NCBI RefSeq assembly: GCF_004151245.1
Contig: NZ_JUIW01000004.1
Location: forward strand, 186,001-250,000
Source: Flavobacterium beibuense
GTDB lineage: Bacteria; Bacteroidota; Bacteroidia; Flavobacteriales; Flavobacteriaceae
Reading direction: 5' to 3'
DNA length: 64,000 nt
The notes below the pieces were generated by a model. It was not told where the DNA came from, did not search any database, and worked only from the letters and a program-made list of their open reading frames with translations. The position numbers and the translations under genes are program-made. The stretch's first letter is position 1. Each line of letters begins with the position of its first letter. Below, in pieces: positions 16,347 to 23,799 of this stretch.

Positions 16347-16664
16347 TTACATTAATGAAAATATTTGCCAGGACAACAAAAATCCTGAAACAATAACCAA
16401 TACTAGCGAAAGCGTTTTTAGAAACCCAATACTTATGGCGTTGGCAAAAACTGCTACAGAAACAGCAAGCATACCACAATTGATAAACGTAAGGGTATAC
16501 TGTCCCCTAAGGCTCATAGGAAAGTGAGACAGGTAAGCCTGTTTTATGGTTTCAAAATCTTCATACTGGGCACAGGCCCTAAACCATAAGATCATATTGG
16601 TCATGGTGGCAAGAAGGCACACCAGTCCAAGACTATAGAGAATTATTTTTACTGTATTTTTCAT
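16347..16664 (-). CDS. Small membrane protein, unknown function
   Basis: A 105-residue protein with three predicted membrane helices: about residues 7-28, 56-76 and 82-103. The loop after helix 1 contains RACAQYEDFETIKQAYLSHF. I do not recognise a family. The start at ATG 16664 lies just downstream of a terminator that closes the yiaA unit, and the gene is followed after 10 bases by the hydroxylase-type gene on the same strand, so the two are probably made together. Confidence 0.7.
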   Translation of the reverse strand: MKNTVKIILYSLGLVCLLATMTNMILWFRACAQYEDFETIKQAYLSHFPMSLRGQYTLTFINCGMLAVSVAVFANAISIGFLKTLSLVLVIVSGFLLSWQIFSLM

Positions 16665-16683
16665 AGTAAGATAATTAACGGTT

Positions 16684-16727
16684 AAAAAATCCCCGCGGCA
16701 GTAAGGTGTGTAAATTCGCCACGGGGA
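16684..16727 (-). terminator. Intrinsic terminator of the yiaA-type gene
   Basis: In the leftward transcript UCCCCGUGGC (16727-16718) pairs over ten positions, with one G-U, with GCCGCGGGGA (16699-16690), followed by U6 (16689-16684). It lies 11 bases past the stop of the YiaA-type gene, separating it from the downstream small membrane gene. Confidence 0.85.
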
Positions 16728-16737
16728 AAGGCATCCG

Positions 16738-17217
16738 CTAAGCGTTCAAATTCTCTTTTTCAAATACTTTAAGATCACGTGTATTTTTTTGCACAGCTAT
16801 GGCTGCAAAAAGACTAAGGGTGAACGACATTCCGTAAAAACCCTTTTCGCTCAGCTCCATATCGGCATTCCATAACCCTATTATAAGTAACAGTACGGAC
16901 GTAAAAGTCGTAAACCAGCTTATACTGTAATACAGGTCGGTTACGGGTATTCCTTCCAATCTGTCCCTTACACTCTTTTGTACCGATACTACCGAGAATA
17001 ATCCAAACAGCAGTATGGTAAAATAATATCCTTTTTCATTAAGCAACATAGTATTGGCATTAAAAAGTCCTATACAAAAGGAAGCCATACCTATAATAAG
17101 CGCACACCACGATGCTCCTATAAAAGCATTACTCGGTTTAGATGCTGCTATTGAAGTTTTATACAGTTTTTCATTTTTAAAGGTTTCAGTAACCTCTGTT
17201 GTTTTTAGCGAATCCAT
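16738..17217 (-). CDS. yiaA: YiaA/YiaB family inner membrane protein
   Basis: About 159 residues from ATG 17217 (an upstream TTG at 17244 is less likely). Two copies of the YiaA/B two-helix domain are visible: SWCALIIGMASFCIGLFNA with FSVVSVQKSVRDRLEG, and WFTTFTSVLLLIIGLWNADM with FAAIAVQKNTRDL. The repeated VQKxxRD loop after each helix pair is the family signature. Function is unknown. It is a single-gene unit with its own terminator. The N-terminal 30 residues are charged and probably cytoplasmic. Confidence 0.85.
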   Translation of the reverse strand: MDSLKTTEVTETFKNEKLYKTSIAASKPSNAFIGASWCALIIGMASFCIGLFNANTMLLNEKGYYFTILLFGLFSVVSVQKSVRDRLEGIPVTDLYYSISWFTTFTSVLLLIIGLWNADMELSEKGFYGMSFTLSLFAAIAVQKNTRDLKVFEKENLNA

Positions 17218-17333
17218 AATTTTTGGTTTTTGATTATGGAGCAAATCTCATATAAAACAAGAGGCTGCAAAAGTCAATATCATTTAAAAACTGATGATAT
17301 ATTATGTATATTTATAGCAAATAAGATCAGATT

Positions 17334-18854
17334 ATGAATGCACTTACCGATATTATATCCATCATGTCTTTAGATGATAAACAAGAATTTATAAAACATA
17401 TTAACAATAAGAACAAGCGGAAAGACACCCTTAACACCGACTTATTTAAATTATTAATAACTGATGATATAAACATTAAGGATAAATTATATTCCGACGC
17501 AAAAAATGCAGATGCCTACCATGCCCTGCGTAAAAGAATGTATGACAGCCTTATCGGTTTTATGGCAAACCGCAGCTTTGAAAACAACACCGGAGATGAG
17601 CATGAAATTACCCGCCTGCTTTTGGTAAGCCGTGTATTTTTTGAGCATAAACTATATAGGGAAGCGTTTAAATGTCTGGCAAAAGCCGAGGCACGTGCTT
17701 TGGCTGGAGAGTATTTTTCACTGCTAAACGAAATTTACCAGGTACAGATACAGTTTGCCCATTTTGATCCGCAGTTTAATCTTGATAAAGCACTAAAGAA
17801 TTTTGCTCAAAACAGCAAGAGGCTACGCAACGAAGAACAGCTTAACCTTGCCTATGCCGTAATGAGAAGGGAGCTAATGGAGATTTACCATAAGGGAAAA
17901 GTTACCGATGTACAGCAACTGATAACCAATACTATGAAATCCTTTGGTATTTCGTTACGCGAAGTGCTTACATTCAAGTCGCTGTACCAAATGCTGTTTA
18001 TTGCAAACGAATATGCCTCCATTAACAGTAATTACAGCCTTGTGGAGACTTTTTTGGTAAAAGGTTACCGATTTATAATAGACCGGCAGGAACTTGCCCA
18101 AAAGCATTTGTATTATCATATCTACATCCTGTATTTTATGGCTAATATCCATTTTAGGAACAGAAGGTTTAGCGAATGCAGTGAGTATTTAGATCTTATG
18201 TTTATTGAAATGTACAAACAGAATAAAAAATACTACAGCCGTTTTATAGGCCGCTATTATTTGTTGCTCATGCTTAATGAAAACTATAGCGGTAATGCGC
18301 AGACGGTACTTAAACTTATAGATAAAGCACAGGCAGAAACCAAAAAAGCTGACCCAACCGACAAGAACGATCTGTTATTCTTTTATGTAACCTACTGGCT
18401 ACAGCAAGAAAATGCACGCGAAGCACGAAGGTTCATGCGCGAATTTATTCATTCGGACAGTTGGTATGAGAAAAGGATGGGTATGGACTGGGCCATTAAA
18501 CGAAGCCTGGTAGAAATTGTAATGCATGCAGAACTGGAAGATACTGAACAGGCCCTTTACAGATTAAAGGTTTTTAAAAGGCGTTACAAAAAATACCTGA
18601 CAGAAGTAAAAGAAGAAAGGGTTATTGCCTATACCTCATTAGTAGAAAAATTCATAACCGATAACACTATTATACATTCCAAAACCTTTATACAACAACT
18701 TAATCAGATAACGCAACAGGCCCTGGCAGAAAGCGGAGACGTTTTTGTATTAAGCTTTATAGGATGGTTATCGGCAAAGGTGAACAAAAAACCAATTTAC
18801 CCTACCATTTTGAATTTGATAAACAATCATTTCTCCCCGTTCCATTCTGCATAG
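17334..18854 (+). CDS. Large alpha-helical protein of unknown function
   Basis: A 506-residue soluble protein with no signal peptide or membrane segment. It is rich in Leu, Tyr, Lys and Arg and made of helical hairpins resembling degenerate TPR units (for example SRVFFEHKLYREAFKCLAKA near 100-120 and MANIHFRNRRFSECSEYLDL near 270-290). I do not recognise a catalytic motif. Proteins of this look are common in Bacteroidota but uncharacterised. The ATG at 17334 follows an AT-rich 116-base gap without a good promoter match. Its 3' end overlaps the convergent HD gene by 28 bases, which is unusual here. Confidence 0.75.
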   Translation: MNALTDIISIMSLDDKQEFIKHINNKNKRKDTLNTDLFKLLITDDINIKDKLYSDAKNADAYHALRKRMYDSLIGFMANRSFENNTGDEHEITRLLLVSRVFFEHKLYREAFKCLAKAEARALAGEYFSLLNEIYQVQIQFAHFDPQFNLDKALKNFAQNSKRLRNEEQLNLAYAVMRRELMEIYHKGKVTDVQQLITNTMKSFGISLREVLTFKSLYQMLFIANEYASINSNYSLVETFLVKGYRFIIDRQELAQKHLYYHIYILYFMANIHFRNRRFSECSEYLDLMFIEMYKQNKKYYSRFIGRYYLLLMLNENYSGNAQTVLKLIDKAQAETKKADPTDKNDLLFFYVTYWLQQENAREARRFMREFIHSDSWYEKRMGMDWAIKRSLVEIVMHAELEDTEQALYRLKVFKRRYKKYLTEVKEERVIAYTSLVEKFITDNTIIHSKTFIQQLNQITQQALAESGDVFVLSFIGWLSAKVNKKPIYPTILNLINNHFSPFHSA

Positions 18855-19474
18855 AACTGCGACAGGAAATCTTCCATATACCTGTGGCGCTCTTCGGCAA
18901 GTTGCTTACCGGTTTCGGTATTCATCCTGTCTTTAAGCAGCAGTAGTTTTTCGTAAAAATGGTTTAAGGTTGGTGCAGTACTAGCCTTGTATTCCTCTTT
19001 GGTCATAGAAAGGTTCGGTTTTATTTGAGGATTATACAATGCCCTGTTTTTAAAACCTCCGTAATTAAATGTACGCGCTATGCCTATAGCTCCTAAAGCA
19101 TCAAGCCTGTCGGCGTCCTGAACAATATCAAGCTCCTTAGAATGGAATTTCTTTTCAAAATTACCTCCCTTAAAAGAAATATTTTCAATAATGTTTACTA
19201 CCTGTAATATAACCTCTTCAGGAACATTTTCATTTTCCAGAAAACGCCATGCCAGTGCCGGGCCTACCGTTTCATCACCATCATGAAACTTGCTGTCGGC
19301 TATATCATGCAGTAGTGCCCCAAGCTCTACAATAAGCAGGTTACATTCCTCCCCTTTTGCAATAAGCAGGGCATTATTATATACACGTTCTATATGAAAC
19401 CAGTCATGCCCTCCCTCGGCATCCTGCAATTGTTGCTTTACAAAAGCTTTAGTTTTTTCTATAAGATTGCTCAT
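18827..19474 (-). CDS. HD domain phosphohydrolase (YedJ-like)
   Basis: A 215-residue metal-dependent phosphohydrolase. The HD signature is seen as GGHDWFHIERV (about 21-31), LLHDIAD (about 53-59) and VQDADRLDALG (about 117-127), supplying the H...HD...D metal ligands. Related proteins hydrolyse nucleotides or other phosphoesters; no specific substrate can be given. It starts at ATG 19474, only 4 bases beyond a TAAATTTG -7 box, so the message may be almost leaderless. The 3' end overlaps the facing helical-protein gene. Confidence 0.88.
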   Translation of the reverse strand: MSNLIEKTKAFVKQQLQDAEGGHDWFHIERVYNNALLIAKGEECNLLIVELGALLHDIADSKFHDGDETVGPALAWRFLENENVPEEVILQVVNIIENISFKGGNFEKKFHSKELDIVQDADRLDALGAIGIARTFNYGGFKNRALYNPQIKPNLSMTKEEYKASTAPTLNHFYEKLLLLKDRMNTETGKQLAEERHRYMEDFLSQFYAEWNGEK

Positions 19475-19478
19475 GGTT

Positions 19479-19486
19479 CAAATTTA
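19479..19486 (-). promoter_or_regulatory. -7 box of the HD phosphohydrolase gene
   Basis: TAAATTTG on the leftward strand, a perfect TAnnTTTG match, ends 4 bases before the ATG. No clear TTG element lies upstream, where the terminator of the desaturase gene sits. Confidence 0.5.
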
Positions 19487-19502
19487 GTCTGAAAAGGAGA
19501 AT

Positions 19503-19526
19503 AAAAAAGCTGCCCTAAAGCAGCTT
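19503..19526 (-). terminator. Intrinsic terminator of the desaturase unit
   Basis: AAGCTGC (19507-19513) and GCAGCTT (19520-19526) form a 7-bp stem with a six-base loop; leftward it runs into T6. It sits 6 bases after the desaturase stop. Confidence 0.85.
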
Positions 19527-19531
19527 ATATA

Positions 19532-20530
19532 TTATTTAACCAATGCCGGTTGTACCCATTTAAAAATATGCGATTCTTCCGGTATTATAATCCTTTCAGA
19601 TATTCTTGTCATCCTGTCCGGAAGCTTCATAAGAAAATCTCTTGCCTTTTCAGCTTCGGCAGTAAGTCCGTTTATTTTGTCAATCTGCCATTTGTCAATC
19701 AGTTTTCTAAGAATATCAACATAGTCTAAAGCGGTATAAACCCCTATACGCTGTGCCGAATCTGAAAACTGTTCAAAAGCATTTCCTTTAGCATCACCAG
19801 ATTCCCTAAGGAAATGTGCAGGCATTGTAATCTTAAGTTTCATCATGTGCTGGAAAGCCAACATCATTTCACTTGGATCTACCTTAAAAATCCTGTCTAC
19901 AAATTCACTGTATGCCATGTGGTGACGCATTTCGTCTCCCGCAATGAGCTTACACATTTTAGACAGTTTATTATCACCGTATTTCTTAGCTAACTGCGCC
20001 ACACGATTGTGTGAAATATAAGTAGCCAGCTCCTGGAAGCTTGTGTACACAAAGTTTTTGTACGGATCCCTGTCGGTACCAATATCAAAACCGTCGTTTA
20101 TAAGGTGCTGCGTTGTCATTTCAATCTCACGCATATTTACCCTTCCGCTAAGATATAAGTATTTATTTAGCAGGTCACCATGGCGGTTTTCTTCACCTGT
20201 CCAGTGCCTTACCCATTTGCTCCATCCGTTACCCGGTCCTTCCTCAACCTGTTCTATACCCTCAACATCCATCAGCCATGACTCATAGGTAGGCAAAGCC
20301 TCCTCGGTAATGGTATCACCTACCAATACCACCCAAAAATCATACGGAAGATCTTTCGCAATTTCCCTAAGTTCCTTTAATTCTTCATAAAAGTTTTCTT
20401 TCCGGGAATCCGGCAGCATGTCAGATGGCTGCCATATTTTCTCTACCGGTATAAGATAGTTCTCCACAAAAGAATCAATGTTCTTTTCCAAAAAGTGCAT
20501 TACTTCTATGCGGACATTTTTTATTGACAT
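19532..20530 (-). CDS. Acyl-ACP desaturase (ferritin-like di-iron)
   Basis: A 332-residue soluble desaturase of the stearoyl-ACP delta-9 type. The two di-iron motifs are EENRH (113-117) and DEMRHH (199-204). Other family features are GGWxxW-like NGWSKWVRHWTGEEN and FVYTSFQELATYISH. It should introduce a cis double bond into saturated acyl-ACP using O2 and ferredoxin, setting membrane fluidity. It lies 4 bases after a PlsC-type acyltransferase gene on the same strand, which fits joint control of phospholipid acyl composition. A terminator follows. Confidence 0.93.
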   Translation of the reverse strand: MSIKNVRIEVMHFLEKNIDSFVENYLIPVEKIWQPSDMLPDSRKENFYEELKELREIAKDLPYDFWVVLVGDTITEEALPTYESWLMDVEGIEQVEEGPGNGWSKWVRHWTGEENRHGDLLNKYLYLSGRVNMREIEMTTQHLINDGFDIGTDRDPYKNFVYTSFQELATYISHNRVAQLAKKYGDNKLSKMCKLIAGDEMRHHMAYSEFVDRIFKVDPSEMMLAFQHMMKLKITMPAHFLRESGDAKGNAFEQFSDSAQRIGVYTALDYVDILRKLIDKWQIDKINGLTAEAEKARDFLMKLPDRMTRISERIIIPEESHIFKWVQPALVK

Positions 20531-20534
20531 AATA

Positions 20535-21269
20535 TTAGTTTTTTATTCCTTGTACTACTGCGTTCTCTGTTCTCTCCATTACTTCTTCAAAAGGAATATT
20601 CTTTATGGCAAATGGTTCCTGTACTGTAAAAGTTAATCGGTTGCCTAATCCTAACGGGTACTGCCCGTATTGCACCATCTTCCACGAATTGTTGATGCTT
20701 ATAGGTACAATATAAGCAGAAGGGGCGAATTTACAAAGGATTTTAAGACCGTTTTCCGAAAACTTCTTAGGGGCTCCCGTCTTACTTCGGGTACCCTCAG
20801 GAAAAATTACTGCCGAACGTGTATTCTTTTCGATGTAAGTGGCAATCTGTTTTATGGCAGGTAAGGCTTGCTTTGGGTCTTTTCTATCTATTAAAACGGA
20901 ACCTCCATGTCTTAAATTGTAAGACACGCTTGGTATTCCCTTTCCTAATTCTTTCTTACTGATAAATTTAGGATGGAATTTTCTCATAAACCATATAATA
21001 GGCGGGATATCATGCATACTCTGGTGGTTTGCCACTATAATAAGCGGTACCCCTGTCGGTATTTTTTCCCTTCCTTCAATTTTATATGTTGTTCCTAAAA
21101 GGTGTGTACTTCTAACTAAGCATCCGTTTAATATATCTACGCTTTTTTTATGTGCCTGGTATCCAAACACGTTTAAACAAAACCACTGTATAGGATGAAA
21201 TATCAGCAGTATAAGCAAAAAAACCAGATAGTAGATTATCGATAAAAGATATGACAGTATCTTGCCCAT
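20535..21269 (-). CDS. plsC: 1-acyl-sn-glycerol-3-phosphate acyltransferase (PlsC type)
   Basis: A 244-residue membrane-anchored acyltransferase from ATG 21269; an upstream in-frame ATG at 21326 would add 19 residues and is less likely because the extension lacks family similarity. Helices occupy about residues 8-32. The HX4D motif is NHQSMHD (81-87), followed by SKKELGKGIPS and FPEGTRSK. It transfers an acyl group to lysophosphatidic acid to give phosphatidic acid. A second PlsC-type gene lies at 21894-22643, so this could be a paralogue with different acyl preference. It forms a unit with the desaturase. Confidence 0.88.
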   Translation of the reverse strand: MGKILSYLLSIIYYLVFLLILLIFHPIQWFCLNVFGYQAHKKSVDILNGCLVRSTHLLGTTYKIEGREKIPTGVPLIIVANHQSMHDIPPIIWFMRKFHPKFISKKELGKGIPSVSYNLRHGGSVLIDRKDPKQALPAIKQIATYIEKNTRSAVIFPEGTRSKTGAPKKFSENGLKILCKFAPSAYIVPISINNSWKMVQYGQYPLGLGNRLTFTVQEPFAIKNIPFEEVMERTENAVVQGIKN

Positions 21270-21327
21270 GTATGTTCTTAAAAATTCGCGTAAAAGTACA
21301 GTCTTTTTAATTAATAATAAAAACATT

Positions 21328-21345
21328 TAGTATGTAAGCATACTA
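21328..21345. promoter_or_regulatory. Palindrome upstream of the acyltransferase-desaturase unit
   Basis: TAGTATG (21328-21334) and CATACTA (21339-21345) form a 7+4+7 dyad about 60 bases before the acyltransferase ATG. Its size suits a dimeric repressor such as a TetR-type lipid regulator. No binding protein is known; this is a pattern only. Confidence 0.45.
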
Positions 21346-21349
21346 TTGT

Positions 21350-21379
21350 AAAAAAGAAAGCCACGCAAAGGCGTGGCTT
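21350..21379 (-). terminator. Intrinsic terminator of the bacilliredoxin gene
   Basis: AAGCCACGC (21358-21366) pairs with GCGTGGCTT (21371-21379) around an AAAG loop; leftward it continues into a T-rich run. It lies 22 bases past the bacilliredoxin stop. Confidence 0.85.
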
Positions 21380-21401
21380 GAAACTTTTAAATGAGCTTTT
21401 A

Positions 21402-21812
21402 TTAGCAGAACTCGTCGTAAGCATCTTTAAGGTTCTCTGCAATCATTTCTGCAGGGCGACCTTCAATATGATGACGCTCAAGCATATGCACAAGCTCACC
21501 ATTTTTAAATAATGCCATACTTGGAGATGACGGAGGGAATGGGAACATCAATTCTCTTGCTGCGTCTACAGCTTCCCTGTCTACACCTGCAAAAACTGTT
21601 ACAAGTTTTGCCGGAGTCTTACCGTTGCTAAGGCTCATTTTTACACCCGGTCTTGCGTTTCTTGCTGCACATCCGCAAACAGAGTTTACCACTACAAGTG
21701 TAGTTCCTTCTGTAGCGACTGCATCTTTTACTGCTTCTGGTGTATATAGTTCTTCAAAACCTGCCTCTGAAAGTTCAGCACGCATTGGTTTCACTAATTC
21801 TTCTGGATACAT
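21402..21812 (-). CDS. BrxA/BrxB family bacilliredoxin
   Basis: A 136-residue thioredoxin-fold protein of the YphP/YqiW family. The active site CGC motif is Cys46 and Cys48 in VNSVCGCAARNARPG, and the conserved FPFPPSSPSMALF segment is near residues 89-101. In Firmicutes these proteins remove bacillithiol from proteins; several Bacteroidota carry homologues, so it is probably a thiol-disulfide repair protein here. It is a single-gene unit with its own -7 box (21850-21857) and terminator. Confidence 0.93.
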   Translation of the reverse strand: MYPEELVKPMRAELSEAGFEELYTPEAVKDAVATEGTTLVVVNSVCGCAARNARPGVKMSLSNGKTPAKLVTVFAGVDREAVDAARELMFPFPPSSPSMALFKNGELVHMLERHHIEGRPAEMIAENLKDAYDEFC

Positions 21813-21849
21813 AAATTAAAATTCTTTAAAAATGTTATTTAAACAGGCT

Positions 21850-21857
21850 ACAAAGAT
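21850..21857 (-). promoter_or_regulatory. -7 box of the bacilliredoxin gene
   Basis: Leftward TATCTTTG matches TAnnTTTG, 37 bases before the ATG. The expected TTG element is replaced by a 9-bp inverted repeat immediately upstream. Confidence 0.55.
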
Positions 21858-21880
21858 ACGGATTTTTTAAGCAAAATCCG
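21857..21880. promoter_or_regulatory. 9-bp inverted repeat abutting the bacilliredoxin promoter
   Basis: ACGGATTTT (21857-21865) and AAAATCCGT (21872-21880) are exact reverse complements around TTAAGC. The dyad covers the region between -7 and -33 of the bacilliredoxin promoter. No T-run follows leftward, so it is a poor terminator for the upstream acyltransferase and a better operator candidate. Confidence 0.5.
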
Positions 21881-21893
21881 TTTTGTAAAAGTG

Positions 21894-22643
21894 TTAAGCT
21901 TTTCCTTTTGTATAATGCAGTAACTGATGATAAATTATCTGTCGCACCCTGTCTTTCAGATCTTTTTTATCATCAAGGGTAAGTCCTTTGGTCTCTATAA
22001 AATGATGCACCTTTGCCCTCATACGACCCGGACTGCCGCTAAAGAAACTGAATGAAAATCGTTTTTTGTTGTCGGCAAAGGTCATTGGCACCACAGGAAT
22101 CTGGTGTTCTATAGCCAAACGGAACGCTCCGTCCTTAAACTCATCGAGTATAACATTTTCATCTTCAGGAACACCGCCCTCAGGAAAAATACAAATGCTT
22201 AGCCCCTGGTTAAGCCTGTGCTGTGCTCGCTTAAACACCTCAAAACGGCTTTTTGAACTTTCCCTGTCTACCAGTATGCAGGTACGTTTGTAGAAGAACC
22301 CGAATATAGGAATCTTAACCAGCTCCTTTTTTCCTACAAACACAAACGGATTTTTAGAAATAACCAGCATGAGCATAATGTCAGTCATAGAGGTATGGTT
22401 AGCTACCAGCATGTAGCTTTTACCTTTTTCCAGTTTTTGCTCACGTTCTATCTTATAGTAAAAGCCCATCCCGAAAAGGATGATTTTTGCCCATAAGCGC
22501 GCCATTATAAAAAACTGAGGATAGGTTTTCTCCGAAAGGATACTAAGTATAAGAAAAGGCGACATAATGATAATAGGAACACCCATAAGGACATAAAACC
22601 ATATGCGCCATAGTGTCCAAAAAATCGCCTTTACTATTTTCAT
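21894..22643 (-). CDS. 1-acyl-sn-glycerol-3-phosphate acyltransferase (PlsC type), second copy
   Basis: A 249-residue lysophospholipid acyltransferase. A membrane helix covers about residues 15-37; the HX4D motif is NHTSMTD (82-88), followed by VGKKELVKIPIFGFFY, FPEGGVPE and PVVPMTF. It should acylate lysophosphatidate or a related lysolipid at the inner membrane. It differs from the 20535-21269 copy in the FPEGG block (no TRS), so a different substrate is possible. It is divergent from trpS, with a 76-base intergenic region. Confidence 0.88.
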   Translation of the reverse strand: MKIVKAIFWTLWRIWFYVLMGVPIIIMSPFLILSILSEKTYPQFFIMARLWAKIILFGMGFYYKIEREQKLEKGKSYMLVANHTSMTDIMLMLVISKNPFVFVGKKELVKIPIFGFFYKRTCILVDRESSKSRFEVFKRAQHRLNQGLSICIFPEGGVPEDENVILDEFKDGAFRLAIEHQIPVVPMTFADNKKRFSFSFFSGSPGRMRAKVHHFIETKGLTLDDKKDLKDRVRQIIYHQLLHYTKGKA

Positions 22644-22689
22644 GCTGTCAAATGTAAGAATTCAATCCCTATTTTTTCGCAAAACCTTT

Positions 22690-22697
22690 TACCTTTG
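22690..22697 (+). promoter_or_regulatory. trpS: -7 box of trpS
   Basis: TACCTTTG matches TAnnTTTG, 22 bases before the trpS ATG. A TTG element at the right distance is not seen. Confidence 0.55.
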
Positions 22698-22719
22698 TGT
22701 AAAATTTGAAAAGCATACC

Positions 22720-23691
22720 ATGGCAAAAATATTAACCGGTATTCAAAGTACCGGAACACCGCATTTAGGCAACCTTTTAGGTGCTATTATACCAGCCATA
22801 GAAATGGCTAACAAACCAGAAAACGAATCGTTTTTATTTATTGCCGACCTGCACTCTGTTACACAGATAAAGGATGGCAAAACACTTCGTGAAAACACAT
22901 ACAGCGTGGCAGCCACATGGCTTGCCTTTGGCCTTGATATAAATAAAGTAATTTTTTACCGCCAGAGCGATGTGCCTCAAACCGCAGAGCTTACATGGTA
23001 CCTTAGCTGCTTTTTTCCTTTCCAAAGATTAACACTGGCACATTCCTTTAAGGATAAGGCCGACAGGTTAGCCGATGTAAACGCCGGACTGTTTACCTAC
23101 CCTATGCTTATGGCTGCAGATATATTATTATATGATGCAGAGTTTGTACCTGTAGGAAAAGACCAGTTACAGCATATAGAGATTACACGCGATGTGGCTT
23201 CCCGATTCAACAGCCAGATGGGAGAGACTTTTGTATTACCAGAAGCGATTACAGGCGAGGAGACAAAAATTATTCCTGGTACCGATGGTGAGAAAATGAG
23301 TAAGTCCCGTAACAACATCATCAATATATTCCTGGAAGACAAACCGCTTAGAAAGCAGGTAATGTCTATAGAAACCGACAGCACACCACTTGAAGAGCCT
23401 AAAAACCCTGATACATGTAATGTTTTTGCCATCTATAAACTATTGGCAACACCGGAACAAACTGAACAAATGAGAGCCAACTATGTTGGTGGTAATTATG
23501 GTTACGGCCATGCCAAGCAAGCCTTGTTTGAACTTATTGTTGAGAAGTTTAAACCCGAAAGGGAAAAGTATACTTACTACATGAACAACCTTGCAGAAGT
23601 AGACGCCCTTTTAAAAACAGGATCTGACAAAGCAGCTACCATAGCAAACGGTGTACTTAAAAGAGTACGCGAAAAGCTTGGGTTCAACTAA
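22720..23691 (+). CDS. trpS: Tryptophanyl-tRNA synthetase
   Basis: Charges tRNA(Trp) with tryptophan. From ATG 22720 the product has 323 residues, the normal size for the bacterial class Ic enzyme; an upstream in-frame start at 22603 would overlap the divergent gene and its promoter. The HIGH-type motif is TGTPHLGN (11-18), the KMSKS loop is GEKMSKSRNN (about 190), and DxxQHIE-type tryptophan pocket residues appear in VGKDQLQHIEITRD. It is a single-gene unit ending in a strong terminator. Confidence 0.97.
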   Translation: MAKILTGIQSTGTPHLGNLLGAIIPAIEMANKPENESFLFIADLHSVTQIKDGKTLRENTYSVAATWLAFGLDINKVIFYRQSDVPQTAELTWYLSCFFPFQRLTLAHSFKDKADRLADVNAGLFTYPMLMAADILLYDAEFVPVGKDQLQHIEITRDVASRFNSQMGETFVLPEAITGEETKIIPGTDGEKMSKSRNNIINIFLEDKPLRKQVMSIETDSTPLEEPKNPDTCNVFAIYKLLATPEQTEQMRANYVGGNYGYGHAKQALFELIVEKFKPEREKYTYYMNNLAEVDALLKTGSDKAATIANGVLKRVREKLGFN

Positions 23692-23719
23692 AAAGCAATC
23701 ACAGCATTCAATATAAAAT

Positions 23720-23746
23720 AAGCCCGATAATTATTATCGGGCTTTT
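23720..23746 (+). terminator. Intrinsic terminator of trpS
   Basis: AAGCCCGATAA (23720-23730) pairs with TTATCGGGCTT (23734-23744) around TTA, followed by further Ts. It lies 28 bases after the trpS stop. Confidence 0.88.
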
Positions 23747-23799
23747 GTATTTTAGAGATTTCTCCCTCTGGTCGAGATGACAGGCAAATTGAATACTTA

